From Terriglobia bacterium (GTDB taxonomy: Bacteria > Acidobacteriota > Terriglobia > Bryobacterales > Bryobacteraceae), in assembly GCA_020073265.1 (NCBI GenBank), contig JAIQFN010000017.1:1-64000 (forward strand): a stretch of 64,000 bases of DNA, in the 5' to 3' direction. Both the position numbers and the translations under genes were made by a program. Below, one piece after another: positions 7,479-16,433 of the stretch (position 1 is the stretch's first letter; each line of letters begins with the position of its first letter). The notes beneath the pieces are model-generated. The model worked only from the letters and a program-made list of their open reading frames with translations. It made no database searches and was not told where the DNA came from.

Positions 7479-8813
7479 TTAGACGCAATCGACGGCTTCG
7501 CCGGCCAACGAATTCGGACCCGCACGCGTGATCCGAACATTACAATACTTCCCGATCAAAGTCTCTCCGTCCTTAGGACCAGCCTGCAGCGGATGAATGA
7601 AATTGAGAGTACGATTCTGTGTGGTCCGGCCGATCCATTGTCCCGTGGCCTGATTATAACCCTCCACGAAGGCCTGGTCGAAGGTTCCCACCAGCCCGGA
7701 GTTCCGGCGGATCTGGATGGCGCGCTGGTGTTCCTGCAGGAAGGTCAGCCGGCGGCTCTTTTCGTCCTCCGGGATCTGATCGTCGAGCGTGAGCGCGGGC
7801 GTGTTGGGGCGGCGCGAGTACTTGAAGCTGAACAACGAATCGTATTGTACTTCGTCCAGCAGCGAGAGGGTTTGTTCGAAGTCGGCTTCGGTCTCGCCCG
7901 GGAAGCCCACGATGATGTCGGTGGTGATGGAGATGTCGCGGCGGGCCGCTTTCATCCAGGCGATGCGGCGCAGATAATCGTCGCGCGTGTAGAGCCGCTG
8001 CATGCGCCGAAGCACCTCGGTGGAGCCGGACTGCACCGGAAGATGCACGTGGTTACACAGCACCGGATTCTCTTCAATGGCGTCCACGATGTCCTTGACG
8101 AAATCGCGCGGGTGCGAGGTGGTGAAGCGGACGCGGCGGATGCCGTCCACTTCGCCGACTGCCCGCAGCAGGCGCGCGAAATCCCAAGCGGCGGGCGAGG
8201 GGTCGCGATAGCTGTTGACGTTCTGGCCCAGGAGCTGGATTTCGGTGTAGCCCATGGACGCCAGCTCGCGCGCTTCTTTCAAGACACTGGCGCTGGTGCG
8301 GCTGCGCTCGGGACCGCGCGTGAACGGGACCACGCAGTAGGCGCAGCTCTTGTCGCAGCCCTCGATGATGGTGATGTAGGCGCGATGCGGGTTGTCGCGG
8401 CGCGTGAAGGGCGTGTCGAAAGCTTCTTCGGTGTCCAGGCTTAAGCCGGTGACGCGCCGGTCGCCGGATTCGAGTTGCACCAGCATTTGAGGGAGCTTCG
8501 CGTAGCTGGCTGATCCGGCCACCAGGCTCACGTGCGGCGCGCGCTCGAAAATGCGCTCGCCTTCCTGCTGCGCGACGCAGCCCAGGACTCCGAATACTTT
8601 GCCCTTGCCGTGCCCTTTCTTGAACTGCTGCAGGCGGTGGAAGACTTTCTGCTCGGCTTTGTCGCGGATGCTGCAGGTGTTGTAGAGGATCAGGTCGGCT
8701 TGTTCGGGCTCGGCGACTTGCGAGTAGCCTTCCGAGACGAGCGTGCCGATCACTTTCTCGGAATCGTGCGCGTTCATCTGGCACCCGAAGGTCTCGATGT
8801 AGAAGGTCTTCAT
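7479..8813 (-). CDS. miaB: tRNA-2-methylthio-N6-dimethylallyladenosine synthase
   Basis: 444 residues, the normal length. MiaB is a radical-SAM methylthiotransferase that adds a methylthio group to i6A37 of tRNAs reading UNN codons. The N-terminal domain has its three cluster cysteines (FGCQMNAHDSE, YNTCSIRDKAE, GCVAQQEGE). The radical-SAM loop GCDKSCAYCVVPFTRG carries CxxxCxxC, and a TRAM domain closes the C-terminus. It heads a three-gene unit with the BFN gene and a small unknown gene. Confidence 0.97.
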   Translation of the reverse strand: MKTFYIETFGCQMNAHDSEKVIGTLVSEGYSQVAEPEQADLILYNTCSIRDKAEQKVFHRLQQFKKGHGKGKVFGVLGCVAQQEGERIFERAPHVSLVAGSASYAKLPQMLVQLESGDRRVTGLSLDTEEAFDTPFTRRDNPHRAYITIIEGCDKSCAYCVVPFTRGPERSRTSASVLKEARELASMGYTEIQLLGQNVNSYRDPSPAAWDFARLLRAVGEVDGIRRVRFTTSHPRDFVKDIVDAIEENPVLCNHVHLPVQSGSTEVLRRMQRLYTRDDYLRRIAWMKAARRDISITTDIIVGFPGETEADFEQTLSLLDEVQYDSLFSFKYSRRPNTPALTLDDQIPEDEKSRRLTFLQEHQRAIQIRRNSGLVGTFDQAFVEGYNQATGQWIGRTTQNRTLNFIHPLQAGPKDGETLIGKYCNVRITRAGPNSLAGEAVDCV

Positions 8814-8885
8814 CTGTCGCTTTAATTCTATTGTAACGACGACGGGGCGTTCTAGATGAGACGGCGGCGGGGCCGGCAGTACTGG

Positions 8886-9086
8886 TCAGCTCACGATGGG
8901 GTGTTCGAGGCGCTCGAGGCGCTCTTCGACGCGCTTGATCTCGGATTTGAGAAGATCCCTCAGGTCGTCGAAGCGTTTGTGCATGGAGTCGCGCAAGTCG
9001 TCGATGCGTCGATTTTGGAAATACATTCCAAGCAGGTACCCGCCGACGATGACGGCGACCGGCCCCCATTGGTTGAGCTGGTTCAC
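8886..9086 (-). CDS. Small single-pass membrane protein with coiled coil
   Basis: 66 residues from the GTG at 9086. One N-terminal membrane helix (WGPVAVIVGGYLLGMYF) is followed by a charged amphipathic stretch (RRIDDLRDSMHKRFDDLRD, EIKRVEERLERLEH) with clear heptad spacing, so a coiled coil is expected. I recognise no family. The longer frame to 9137 adds residues before the helix without a better ribosome site. It lies between miaB and the divergent comF; the role is unknown. Confidence 0.55.
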   Translation of the reverse strand: MNQLNQWGPVAVIVGGYLLGMYFQNRRIDDLRDSMHKRFDDLRDLLKSEIKRVEERLERLEHPIVS

Positions 9087-9148
9087 TGGATTTATTCTAG
9101 CTTGGCGATGTCCACGGAACCCGCTGGGCTGCGCCATCGTGTAGACTA

Positions 9149-9988
9149 GTGGCTTGGGGGTGCGTCTTCAGCAGTAGCCGCCTGACAAAGTCCGCCTCGA
9201 TCGACTTCGCCCCCGAGTTCGTTCGTAAGTTCTCCCATCGGCTGTTTTCCCTGGTTTTCCCCGACGAATGCCGTATTTGCGCGCAGCCGCTCCAGGAAAT
9301 TTCTCGCATTCCCGTGTGCGGGAGCTGTCTGGCCAAGCCAAGTCCGTTGGATGCGGAGTACTTCTGCGTGCAGTGCCGTGCGCCATTTCGCAGCCGGTTC
9401 CCTTTAGACGATCAGGGCCGCTGCGGGCTGTGCCGGAGAGGCGTCTTGGGTTTGGACGCGGCGTACTCGTTCGGATTCTACGAAGACGAGCTGCGCGAGC
9501 TGATTCATCTTTTCAAGTACCACGGGGTTCAGACGCTGGCCAAGCCGCTGGGACGATTGCTGGCGCTGGCGCTGCCGCGGCAACAAAGCTTCGATGTGAT
9601 CGTGCCCATGCCGTTGCATTGGCGCAAACGCTGGCGGCGCGGATTCAATCAAGCGGCGCTGCTGGCTCGGGAGATCGGCCGGCGCTCGCATGTTCCCGTA
9701 GCGCACCTCTTGCGGCGGGTCCGCAACACGGCCGCGCAGGCGGGCCTCACCAACGCCAAGCGGCGTCTGAATGTGTCCGGGGCCTTTCGTGCGAGCGGCC
9801 GGGCGCTGAACGGTAAACGAGTACTGCTGATAGACGACGTCATGACGACAGGCGCCACGGCTTCTGCCTGCGCCCGCGCTCTGAAGAGAGCCGGAGCGGC
9901 CGAAGTCACTCTGCTGACGCTGGCGCGCGCCGACCGCCGCATGAATTTTGAAGTGCCGGCCGGCGACTCGAATCCTCCGGGAGCCTAG
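9149..9988 (+). CDS. comF: ComF family protein (phosphoribosyltransferase fold)
   Basis: 279 residues. Four CxxC-type pairs at the N-terminus ([27 protein letters not shown]) form a zinc domain. The C-terminal type I phosphoribosyltransferase half has the PRPP loop [17 protein letters not shown]. ComF-like proteins support natural transformation or recombination of incoming DNA; here no other com genes are nearby. The annotated start may be too far upstream, since the recognisable fold begins near FPDECRIC. An HNH nuclease gene follows after 4 bases. Confidence 0.88.
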   Translation: MAWGCVFSSSRLTKSASIDFAPEFVRKFSHRLFSLVFPDECRICAQPLQEISRIPVCGSCLAKPSPLDAEYFCVQCRAPFRSRFPLDDQGRCGLCRRGVLGLDAAYSFGFYEDELRELIHLFKYHGVQTLAKPLGRLLALALPRQQSFDVIVPMPLHWRKRWRRGFNQAALLAREIGRRSHVPVAHLLRRVRNTAAQAGLTNAKRRLNVSGAFRASGRALNGKRVLLIDDVMTTGATASACARALKRAGAAEVTLLTLARADRRMNFEVPAGDSNPPGA

Positions 9989-9992
9989 AAGA

Positions 9993-10520
9993 ATGCCCAG
10001 TCTCGATCGATTGCACAAACCGGTTCTGGTACTCAACGCCAGCTATGAACCGATCAACATCTGCGCGGCCCGCCGCGCCCTGGTGCTGGTGCTGAAAGGC
10101 GTCGCGTCGGCTGAAGAGCATTCCCACACCCACGTTCATTCGGTGCGGCACGCCATGCCGGTGCCTTCGGTGATTCGGCTGCTGGAGTATCGCCGCATTC
10201 CGCATCAGACGCGTGCTCTTTCGCGCAAGAACATCCTGATGCGCGACCGCTACACCTGCCAGTATTGCCATCGGACGATGTCCTCGGCCGAGCTGACGTT
10301 GGACCACGTGGTGCCCCGCTCGCGCGCCGGCGAGACGACCTGGGAGAACCTGGTGGCGTGTTGCCATCCCTGCAACAATCGCAAGGGGAATCGCACGCCC
10401 GAGGAGGCCGGCATGCGGCTGGCGCGCGCTCCGCGACCGTTCAGCCTGCACACCAGCCGGCACCTGATGCGTCTGCTCGCCAAGAGCGACGACCGTTGGC
10501 GGAAGTATCTGTTCTACTAA
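9993..10520 (+). CDS. HNH endonuclease (RHH/HNH-type, ComF-linked)
   Basis: 175 residues starting 4 bases after com[27 protein letters not shown] is the typical N-terminus of a widespread bacterial HNH protein. The nuclease core is [26 protein letters not shown] followed by [23 protein letters not shown], with both zinc CxxC pairs and the DHxxP/N/H residues. Substrate unknown. Its position directly after comF suggests a role in DNA handling. The C-terminus ends in RWRKYLFY, typical of the family. Confidence 0.9.
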   Translation: MPSLDRLHKPVLVLNASYEPINICAARRALVLVLKGVASAEEHSHTHVHSVRHAMPVPSVIRLLEYRRIPHQTRALSRKNILMRDRYTCQYCHRTMSSAELTLDHVVPRSRAGETTWENLVACCHPCNNRKGNRTPEEAGMRLARAPRPFSLHTSRHLMRLLAKSDDRWRKYLFY

Positions 10521-10635
10521 GGTTCGTTGGTTCTTTGGTTACTTGGTTGCTTGGTTCTGGCGGGCTGACGGTGGATGCCTTGCGAACTAAAGAACCAAGG
10601 AACTAAAGAACCAAGGAACTAAAGAACCAGGGAAC
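10521..10635. repeat. AACTAAAGAACCAAGG repeats in inverted orientation
   Basis: The right arm (about 10583-10635) holds three near-identical units of GAACTAAAGAACCAAG. The left arm (10521-10558) is the reverse complement, GGTTCTTTGGTT...CTTGGTT. Together they could form a long imperfect stem between the convergent HNH and infC genes, acting as a bidirectional terminator or marking an intergenic repeat element. The repeats are seen; the function is inferred. Confidence 0.75.
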
Positions 10636-11223
10636 CTATTGGTGCGGGGGCGAATCCTTGGGCTTTTCCTTGGGAGCGCTGCCTGCTTTTACCGGACTGA
10701 TGAGGACGTGCGCGTTGCGTCCCTCCAGCCGCGGCTGACCTTCTACCAGCCCGTGCGCGGCCAGATCCTCGGCGAAGCGCAGCAGCAGCTTCTTGCCTAG
10801 ATCCACGTGGGCGATCTCGCGGCCGCGGAACTGCACCACCGCTTTGACGCGGTTGCCTTCCTTGAGGAAGCGGATGGCGTGGTTCTTCTTGAATTCGTAA
10901 TCGTGGTCGTCGGTGTTGGGCCGGAACTTCAGCTCCTTCACCTGGATGATGTGCTGCTTCTTCTTGGCCTCGTGCTGCTTCTTCTTGTTCTCGTACTGCC
11001 ACTGGCCGTAGTCCATGGCCTTGGCGACGGGCGGCTCGGCGGTGGGAGCGATCAGGATCAGGTCCAGGCCCAGGTCCTTGGCCTTGCGCACCGCGGCCAG
11101 CGTGGGCATGATCTCGACGCTTCCGTCCGGAAACACCGCGCGAACCTCGCGAACGCGGATCGCTTCGTTTACGTTTTCCCGAATCTTGACGCGTCGGGGG
11201 GGGAAGTTTCTGGGAGGGATCAT
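10636..11223 (-). CDS. infC: Translation initiation factor IF-3
   Basis: 195 residues from the ATG at 11223. The open frame extends to 11412, but family members begin near NFPPRRVKIRENVNEAIR. The N-domain motif (VRAVFPDGSVEIMPTLAAVRKAKDLGLDL), the linker (AMDYGQWQYENKKKQHEAKK) and the C-domain (VKELKFRPNTDDHDYEFK) are all intact. A Pro/Lys-rich tail (APKEKPKDSPPHQ) follows. IF-3 binds the 30S subunit and proofreads initiator tRNA. The usual downstream rpmI-rplT genes are absent; the HNH gene is convergent instead. Confidence 0.96.
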   Translation of the reverse strand: MIPPRNFPPRRVKIRENVNEAIRVREVRAVFPDGSVEIMPTLAAVRKAKDLGLDLILIAPTAEPPVAKAMDYGQWQYENKKKQHEAKKKQHIIQVKELKFRPNTDDHDYEFKKNHAIRFLKEGNRVKAVVQFRGREIAHVDLGKKLLLRFAEDLAAHGLVEGQPRLEGRNAHVLISPVKAGSAPKEKPKDSPPHQ

Positions 11224-11329
11224 TGACAAGCGTGGGCGGTGCGTTGGAACGCGGTCAAGCTGGGAATCTCCCAGCGGAGATAAAGAAGCATTGTATTGAT
11301 CGTAGCAGAATTGTGAGGGCGAGAGGGAC

Positions 11330-12091
11330 CTAGCGCAGCTCGGCCACGCCGGCGCCGGTGATGCGAAGCGACTCGCGCTCCTGCACGAAGACCACGGCGC
11401 GCAGATTCTCACGCCTCCAATCGCGCGGCAGGCGTAGCGTCGAGACCACCTGTCCTACGTTGGACCCGTGCGGGTCGATGCTTCCTATGACTCCGAAGCT
11501 GCGCACCACGGCGGAATGCCTGAGCCGCCGGCCCGCGTTTTCGCCGCTCGACACGTTGGCCACCAGCCCGTCCTCGGTGACGGCCAGGTAGAGATTCGCC
11601 GCGCGGATCTTGGCGTTTTTCGCATGGCTGACCCGGACCGATAATTTCACCACTTCCGGATCGCCGGCGTCGGGGGAAGCCGCCAGATCCACCGTAGCGG
11701 TCTGGGCCTGGGCCGCCTGCGCGATTTCCTGATAGGCGTGGCTGACGTCGTCGCCCACGAATCCAGCTTGTCCGTTCACCACCATTTGCGGCGTGTAGAT
11801 GTTGTCGGTGTGAGCGAGGACCGCATAGTCGTTCTGGCGCGCGCGATATTGCGGCGAGGAGAACGGATCGGTCCACCCGAGCTGGTTCCAGTAGTCCACG
11901 TGCTCTTCGAGCGCCACGATGCGGGCCCCCGCCACCGGCTGGGTGTGTTCCATGCGCGCCAATAGCAGGTCCGCCGGCGGGCAGCTCGAGCAACCCTCGC
12001 TGGTGAACAGTTCGACGATCACCGGAACGCGCCGGTCCTGGGCGGCGGCGAGTCCGCAGAAAAGCAGAGCGGCGGCGAGGAGACGTTGCAT
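11330..12091 (-). CDS. DUF1223 thioredoxin-fold secreted protein
   Basis: 253 residues from the ATG at 12091, which has AGGAAGG 6 bases upstream; the longer frame has no such site. A signal peptide (LLAAALLFCGLAAAQ) precedes VIVELFTSEGCSSCPPADLLLARM, the DUF1223 hallmark with a CxxC pair. WTDPFSSPQYRARQNDYA and YTPQMVVNGQAGFVG complete the thioredoxin-like domain. The C-terminal half is a beta domain. The family is thought to be periplasmic; its reaction is unknown. It diverges from the CreD-like gene. Confidence 0.88.
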   Translation of the reverse strand: MQRLLAAALLFCGLAAAQDRRVPVIVELFTSEGCSSCPPADLLLARMEHTQPVAGARIVALEEHVDYWNQLGWTDPFSSPQYRARQNDYAVLAHTDNIYTPQMVVNGQAGFVGDDVSHAYQEIAQAAQAQTATVDLAASPDAGDPEVVKLSVRVSHAKNAKIRAANLYLAVTEDGLVANVSSGENAGRRLRHSAVVRSFGVIGSIDPHGSNVGQVVSTLRLPRDWRRENLRAVVFVQERESLRITGAGVAELR

Positions 12092-12182
12092 TAGAATCCT
12101 TCCTTTGGTTATAGCTCCGGCGGCATTGTCTTTGTTATGAAAAGTACTTGACACGGCAGAATACCGCTGGCATACTGACAAC

Positions 12183-13430
12183 GTGCTTCGACGTATCATT
12201 GCCTTGGTCTTCATTTTCAGTTGCACGGCCGTGGCCTGGGGGATCCTGGGCGCGACGATCTTTTCACGAACCTACAATGCCGGTCCAGGTTTGCGAAACA
12301 AGGTGCAGTCGTCCTGGGGATCGCCCCAGGTTCAGAAGCCTCCGAGCGCCAGCTACAGTTATCTGGTCGCTAAAGAAACTACGACGACAATCGATGGGCG
12401 CAGCGTGGAGAACGTAACCAAAGAGCGCGCGTGGGCCACGCTGCCCACGGACCGCAGCGACATCGACGTCTCGATCCGGCTGGAACATCGTCAGAAGGGA
12501 CTGCTGTGGTACAGCACGTACCGGGTGTCTTTCTCCGGCAGCTATGTGTTTCGGAACGACTCGGGACAGGAGCAGCCGGTCAGTCTGTACTGGCCGTTCC
12601 CTTCGGAAAAAGCGATCTATGACGAACTGGCGCTGACCATCGATGGCCAACCGCTGGCGTATAAGAGCGACAAGGCGGCGATCACCGCCACCGCGCTCAT
12701 GGCGGCGGGCTCTACCCGGACATTGCGGGTGACCTATCGATCGCAGGGTCTGGACACCTGGGAATACGAATTCGGTTCCGAGGTGTCGCAGGTCCGCGAC
12801 TTCAGGCTTCACATGACCACCGACTTCGGCGATATCGACTTCCCCGACAATTCGCTCTCGCCTACCGAAAAGCGGCCGAGCGGCCAGGGCTGGGACCTGA
12901 CGTGGCGGTACCAGAACCTGGTTTCCGGTTACAACATCGCGATGGCGATGCCCGCCAAGCTGCAGCCGGGTCCGCTGGCGGGACAAATCAGTCTGTTCGC
13001 GCCGGTGTCGCTGTTCTTTTTCTTTTTCGTGATGTTCATCATCGCCACGCTGCGCGGGATCGACCGGCATCCGATGAACTATTTCTTCCTGGCGGCCGCG
13101 TTCTTTTCTTTCCACTTGCTGTTGGCCTACCTGGTGGATCACATTTCGATCCACGCTGCTTTTGTGATCTGCTCGATCGTCTCAGTGGCGCTGGTGGTCA
13201 GCTATCTACGGCTGGTGGTGGGGATGCGCTTCGCGCTGCGGGATGCGGGGCTGGCGCAGTTCGTCTATTTGGTTCTGTTCTCTTACGCTTTCTTCTTCAA
13301 GGGTTTCACTGGGCTTGCGGTTACCATCGGCGCGATTCTGACGTTGTTTGTGGCGATGCAGGTTACCGGCCGGCTGAACTGGAGCCAGCAGTTTCGCGCG
13401 GCCGCTACGGAGAGTGGACATGCCGGCTGA
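12183..13430 (+). CDS. CreD-like inner membrane protein
   Basis: 415 residues from a GTG. An N-terminal membrane helix (IIALVFIFSCTAVAWGIL) is followed by a large periplasmic beta domain and about six C-terminal membrane helices (SLFFFFFVMFIIATL, YFFLAAAFFSFHLLLAYL, FVICSIVSVALVVSYL and others). The VSLFFFFFVMFIIATLRGIDRHPMNYFFLAA region is typical of CreD proteins, which respond to envelope stress or inner-membrane signals in other bacteria. Its TGA stop lies inside the first hairpin of the palindromic element at 13422. Confidence 0.75.
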   Translation: MLRRIIALVFIFSCTAVAWGILGATIFSRTYNAGPGLRNKVQSSWGSPQVQKPPSASYSYLVAKETTTTIDGRSVENVTKERAWATLPTDRSDIDVSIRLEHRQKGLLWYSTYRVSFSGSYVFRNDSGQEQPVSLYWPFPSEKAIYDELALTIDGQPLAYKSDKAAITATALMAAGSTRTLRVTYRSQGLDTWEYEFGSEVSQVRDFRLHMTTDFGDIDFPDNSLSPTEKRPSGQGWDLTWRYQNLVSGYNIAMAMPAKLQPGPLAGQISLFAPVSLFFFFFVMFIIATLRGIDRHPMNYFFLAAAFFSFHLLLAYLVDHISIHAAFVICSIVSVALVVSYLRLVVGMRFALRDAGLAQFVYLVLFSYAFFFKGFTGLAVTIGAILTLFVAMQVTGRLNWSQQFRAAATESGHAG

Positions 13431-13456
13431 AGCCGGCTGCGGGCAGGATTGCCCGC
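13422..13456. repeat. Double-hairpin palindromic element between convergent genes
   Basis: GCCGGCTGAAGCCGGC (13422-13437) followed by GCGGGCAGGATTGCCCGC (13439-13456): two perfect GC-rich hairpins separated by one base. It includes the stop codon of the CreD-like gene and precedes the murB stop. The organisation matches the double-hairpin elements at 29887, 32425 and 32499 but the sequence differs. Confidence 0.75.
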
Positions 13457-13466
13457 CCCACATGCA

Positions 13467-14432
13467 CTAGAAGCCGACGTATTGCACTTCTTCTTCCAGC
13501 TCCAGGCCGAAGCGATCGCGCACGCGGGATTTCAAGTCGCCGATGATCTGGCATAACTCGCGCGCGGTGCCGTGGCCGGCGTTGTAGATCAGGTTGGCGT
13601 GGTATTCGGCTACCTGGATGCCGCCGTTGCGCATCCCCTTGGCGCCCACCTGTTCCAGGAAATAGGCCGATGCTACCTTGCCTTCGCGAATCACGCGCTC
13701 GGGGACCTGGCGGCGGACCGACTGGGGAAGCTCGGCCACCAGCAGGTTCTTGAAGATGCTGCCCGCGCACTTCATATCCGGCGGATATTTCGCCAGGCGG
13801 ATCTTGAGAATCTCCCCGGCGGTCTGGCGCAGCTCGACGGCGGGCGCGGAGTCCAGCTCCAGCCGCGCGGAGAAGATGATCCAATTCTTGTGCTGTTTGA
13901 AAACGCTCTCGCGGTAATGGAAGCGGCATTCGGCGTTGCTGAACACGCGCAGGGCCGCTCCGTCGAAGAAGCGCACTTCGCGCACGCGCTCGTCGATGGA
14001 GTGTCCGTAGGCGCCGGCGTTTCCGTAGACCGCGGCGCCCACCGATCCCGGAATTCCGGTCATGGTTTCCAGGCCGCGCAGGCCGCGATCGATGGAGTAG
14101 TCCACCAGCGCCTGCAGGCTGGCGCCCGCCTGCACGTCGACGCTGCCGGCCTGGTTCTGGATTCCGGCGGCGGTGAAGCGCAGCACGATGCCGGCGAATC
14201 CGGAGTCGGAGACGATCAGGTTGGTGCCTTCGCCGATCACGGCGCAATCCGAGCCGCTGGCTCGCGCGAGACTGAGCGCCTGGATGAAGCTGGGCTCGTC
14301 GGCCGACTCCAGGTACACCTCCGCCGGGCCGCCGATTCCGAAGCGGGTGTGCCGGCTCAGCAAAGCTCCCTCGGAGATCGCTACATTGGGAAGGTTGGCC
14401 AGGCGCTCGATCGTTTCTGGTCGAACGGGCAT
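13467..14432 (-). CDS. murB: UDP-N-acetylenolpyruvoylglucosamine reductase
   Basis: 321 residues from the ATG at 14432 (GGA 7 bases upstream); the frame extends to 14561 but adds nothing family-like. MurB reduces UDP-GlcNAc-enolpyruvate to UDP-MurNAc in peptidoglycan synthesis. FAD-binding motifs are present: HTRFGIGGPAEVY, VIGEGTNLIVSDSG, GIPGSVGAAVYGNAGAYG. The catalytic Ser lies in CAGSIFKN; the C-terminal Glu region is GGIQVAEYHANLI. It stands alone here, away from the mur cluster, and diverges from the DUF2461 gene. Confidence 0.96.
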   Translation of the reverse strand: MPVRPETIERLANLPNVAISEGALLSRHTRFGIGGPAEVYLESADEPSFIQALSLARASGSDCAVIGEGTNLIVSDSGFAGIVLRFTAAGIQNQAGSVDVQAGASLQALVDYSIDRGLRGLETMTGIPGSVGAAVYGNAGAYGHSIDERVREVRFFDGAALRVFSNAECRFHYRESVFKQHKNWIIFSARLELDSAPAVELRQTAGEILKIRLAKYPPDMKCAGSIFKNLLVAELPQSVRRQVPERVIREGKVASAYFLEQVGAKGMRNGGIQVAEYHANLIYNAGHGTARELCQIIGDLKSRVRDRFGLELEEEVQYVGF

Positions 14433-14493
14433 CTCGTCCAATACTAGCGTAGGCGATTCGGCCGCCCGGCGCGGCTCGAGAAAGGAGTTCCCG

Positions 14494-15210
14494 GTGCCTT
14501 CTGGTTTTGCCGGCTTTCCAGCGGAAGCGGCCAAGTTTCTGCGAAGTTTGAAGCGCAACAATCGCCGCGAATGGTTTCAGCCCCGTAAGCACTTATACGA
14601 GCAGCACGTCAAAGCCCCGATGCTGGAACTAGTGGCGGCGCTCAACGCCGGCCTGGCGCGATTCGCTCCCGAGTACGTGACGGATCCGAAGAAGGCGATC
14701 TTCCGCATTTACCGCGACACGCGCTTCAGCCACGACAAGACGCCTTACAAGACGCACATTGCGGCCAGCTTCTCGCGGCGCGCGCCGGAACGCCTGGGAA
14801 CGGGGGGATTCTATTTCAGCATCTCGCCCGAGGGGATCGAGGTGGCGGGCGGGATTTACCATCCCGAGCCGGACGTGATGTTGGCGGTGCGCACGCACAT
14901 CGGGGAGCATCATGAGGAGCTGCGGCGGATTCTGAAGGTGCGCAAAACGCTCACGTTGATGGGAGGGCTGCAGGGCGCCGAACTCACGCGCGCGCCCAAG
15001 GGTTTCGAACCCGGCCATCCGGCCATCGGGTGGATCAAGATGAAGGACTGGATTCTGGATGTCACGCTGGATGCGTCGCTGGCCCCGACGCCCAAACTGC
15101 ACGGCGAAATCCTGGAACGCTTTCGCGCCATGGCGCCGGTGATTGAATTCCTGAACCGGCCTTTAATCGCGAGAAAACCGGCTAAGGACTTACTTGAATA
15201 TTATTCGTAA
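14494..15210 (+). CDS. DUF2461 / TIGR02453 family protein
   Basis: 238 residues from a GTG with AAAGGAG 6 bases upstream. The open frame begins far upstream inside murB, so I use this start. FLRSLKRNNRREWFQPRKHLYE, then FRIYRDTRFSHDKTPYKTH and GGFYFSISPEGIEVAGGIYHPE, are the DUF2461 signature. The family is broadly conserved, with no assigned reaction. It lies 61 bases from murB in divergent orientation and converges on the BON gene, with which it overlaps by 29 bases. Confidence 0.9.
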   Translation: MPSGFAGFPAEAAKFLRSLKRNNRREWFQPRKHLYEQHVKAPMLELVAALNAGLARFAPEYVTDPKKAIFRIYRDTRFSHDKTPYKTHIAASFSRRAPERLGTGGFYFSISPEGIEVAGGIYHPEPDVMLAVRTHIGEHHEELRRILKVRKTLTLMGGLQGAELTRAPKGFEPGHPAIGWIKMKDWILDVTLDASLAPTPKLHGEILERFRAMAPVIEFLNRPLIARKPAKDLLEYYS

Positions 15211-15718
15211 CCGAAAAGACGCCTGAAACTCCCTTGGCCGCGATTCCGGCGCGATCCTTGTCGCCCTGGTTCGCCACCGCTCCGGTCAGCGTCACGTTTC
15301 CGTTCTTCACGATGATGTGAATGGTGGGCACGGCCCGCAGGCTGTACAAGTCCAAACCCGGCTGCGAGTAGATGGCCCGATAGACCGCGCGGCGGATCTG
15401 ATCGTCGTTGGGCGACAACGGGAGCACTTCGATGTGGTTGACTACCCGCTCGACACCTTCGATTTTCTTGACGGCTTTTTCGGCGTCGGACTTCACGGTG
15501 GGCCGTGTAACCTGGCCTTCCAGCGTGACCGTATAACCATCCACTTTGTAAGCCAAGTCATCGAAGACGGAATAATAAGGAAGCATCACCAGTTCGTGCC
15601 GGACTTCGCGCGCGATTCTGGCCTCGGCCTTTTGAGAAGCCTGCCGGTCGCTCGCTTGAGGCCAAGCCAAACTTGTCGCGATCAACAGAAGTGATGTACC
15701 TGCCAGATGCTTGTACAT
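15182..15718 (-). CDS. Secreted protein with two BON domains
   Basis: 178 residues. A signal peptide (MYKHLAGTSLLLIATSLAWP) is followed by two BON domains. The first is VDGYTVTLEGQVTRPTVKSDAEKAVKKIEGVERVVNHI; the second is HIIVKNGNVTLTGAVANQ...VSGVFSVTNNI. BON domains bind membranes or help osmotic and outer-membrane stability (OsmY, DolP). Its 3' end overlaps the convergent DUF2461 gene. No operon partner is seen. Confidence 0.9.
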   Translation of the reverse strand: MYKHLAGTSLLLIATSLAWPQASDRQASQKAEARIAREVRHELVMLPYYSVFDDLAYKVDGYTVTLEGQVTRPTVKSDAEKAVKKIEGVERVVNHIEVLPLSPNDDQIRRAVYRAIYSQPGLDLYSLRAVPTIHIIVKNGNVTLTGAVANQGDKDRAGIAAKGVSGVFSVTNNIQVSP

Positions 15719-16237
15719 AATTCGACGCAGCCTCCCTCAGTGCTTTGGACGACTTCAGCAGGCCAGATTATACTCCTGGCTGGAAATTCGAACAAGGCGG
15801 ACAATTCAGGGGATGTCAGGGGCGCAACGTCGGTATCGAGTTTTTAACCAGAAGGTCTCCGTGCCAACGCCGCACGTTACAGGAATGTAAGAAGGTCCCC
15901 GTGCAGGGTTGGTTTGTTGGGGAAAGGGTCGCCGCACGGGGACTAGCTGCTTTGCTTTTGTAGACGAGGTTGAGGCGGGTTCGGTTCCAACATTCCGCAG
16001 GGGATGCCTGCGCGTCAGGCGCCCTACATCCAGCCGGCGCAGGTTGCGACACTGTGTGACATAACCTGCCGGTTCTGTTCAGAAAACATTTCCGCAAGAT
16101 CCTGTCTTTATTCTTCCTATTTTTCAGTCCGGTCCAGGGCAACAGCGCCGAAATTCTGATAATGTGGAACGCGAATTACCAAACCAGTCCGCCCGCTCAT
16201 GTTGAGGTCCGGACCGGAAACCATTAAGGAGATCCTA
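15719..16237. other. Intergenic region with no recognisable gene
   Basis: About 520 bases. It holds the promoters of the BON gene (minus strand) and of the small secreted peptide (plus strand). Only unsupported short ORFs are present; no palindrome or terminator stands out. Confidence 0.5.
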
Positions 16238-16393
16238 ATGAAGAAGCTCACATTGTCGTTTTGGCTCGCGCTCGCCGCGGCCGGTCTATTTGTGCTGCAG
16301 GCTGCTGGTCCGTTCTCTCATCCAACGCGCATGGACGACCCGATGCCGACCTGCCCGCCGGAATGCGGACCAATCCCGCAGAACGTTCGTTGA
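16238..16393 (+). CDS. Small secreted peptide of unknown function
   Basis: 51 residues. AAGGAG lies 6 bases before the ATG, so translation is well supported. MKKLTLSFWLALAAAGLFVLQA is a textbook signal peptide. The mature part (about 27 residues) is Pro- and Asp-rich with two Cys in PTCPPECGP. It is too short for most databases. No operon partner; a membrane-protein gene converges on it 40 bases downstream. It could be a short secreted structural or signalling peptide. Confidence 0.6.
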   Translation: MKKLTLSFWLALAAAGLFVLQAAGPFSHPTRMDDPMPTCPPECGPIPQNVR

Positions 16394-16433
16394 CGAGGCC
16401 GGGTTCAGGAGAGGGTGGCCCCGGGCTGCCCTC

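Noticed and set aside
14173-14493. N-terminal extension of the DUF2461 ORF antisense to murB
   Set aside because: No family similarity and no ribosome site; the GTG at 14494 with AAAGGAG fits the family start.
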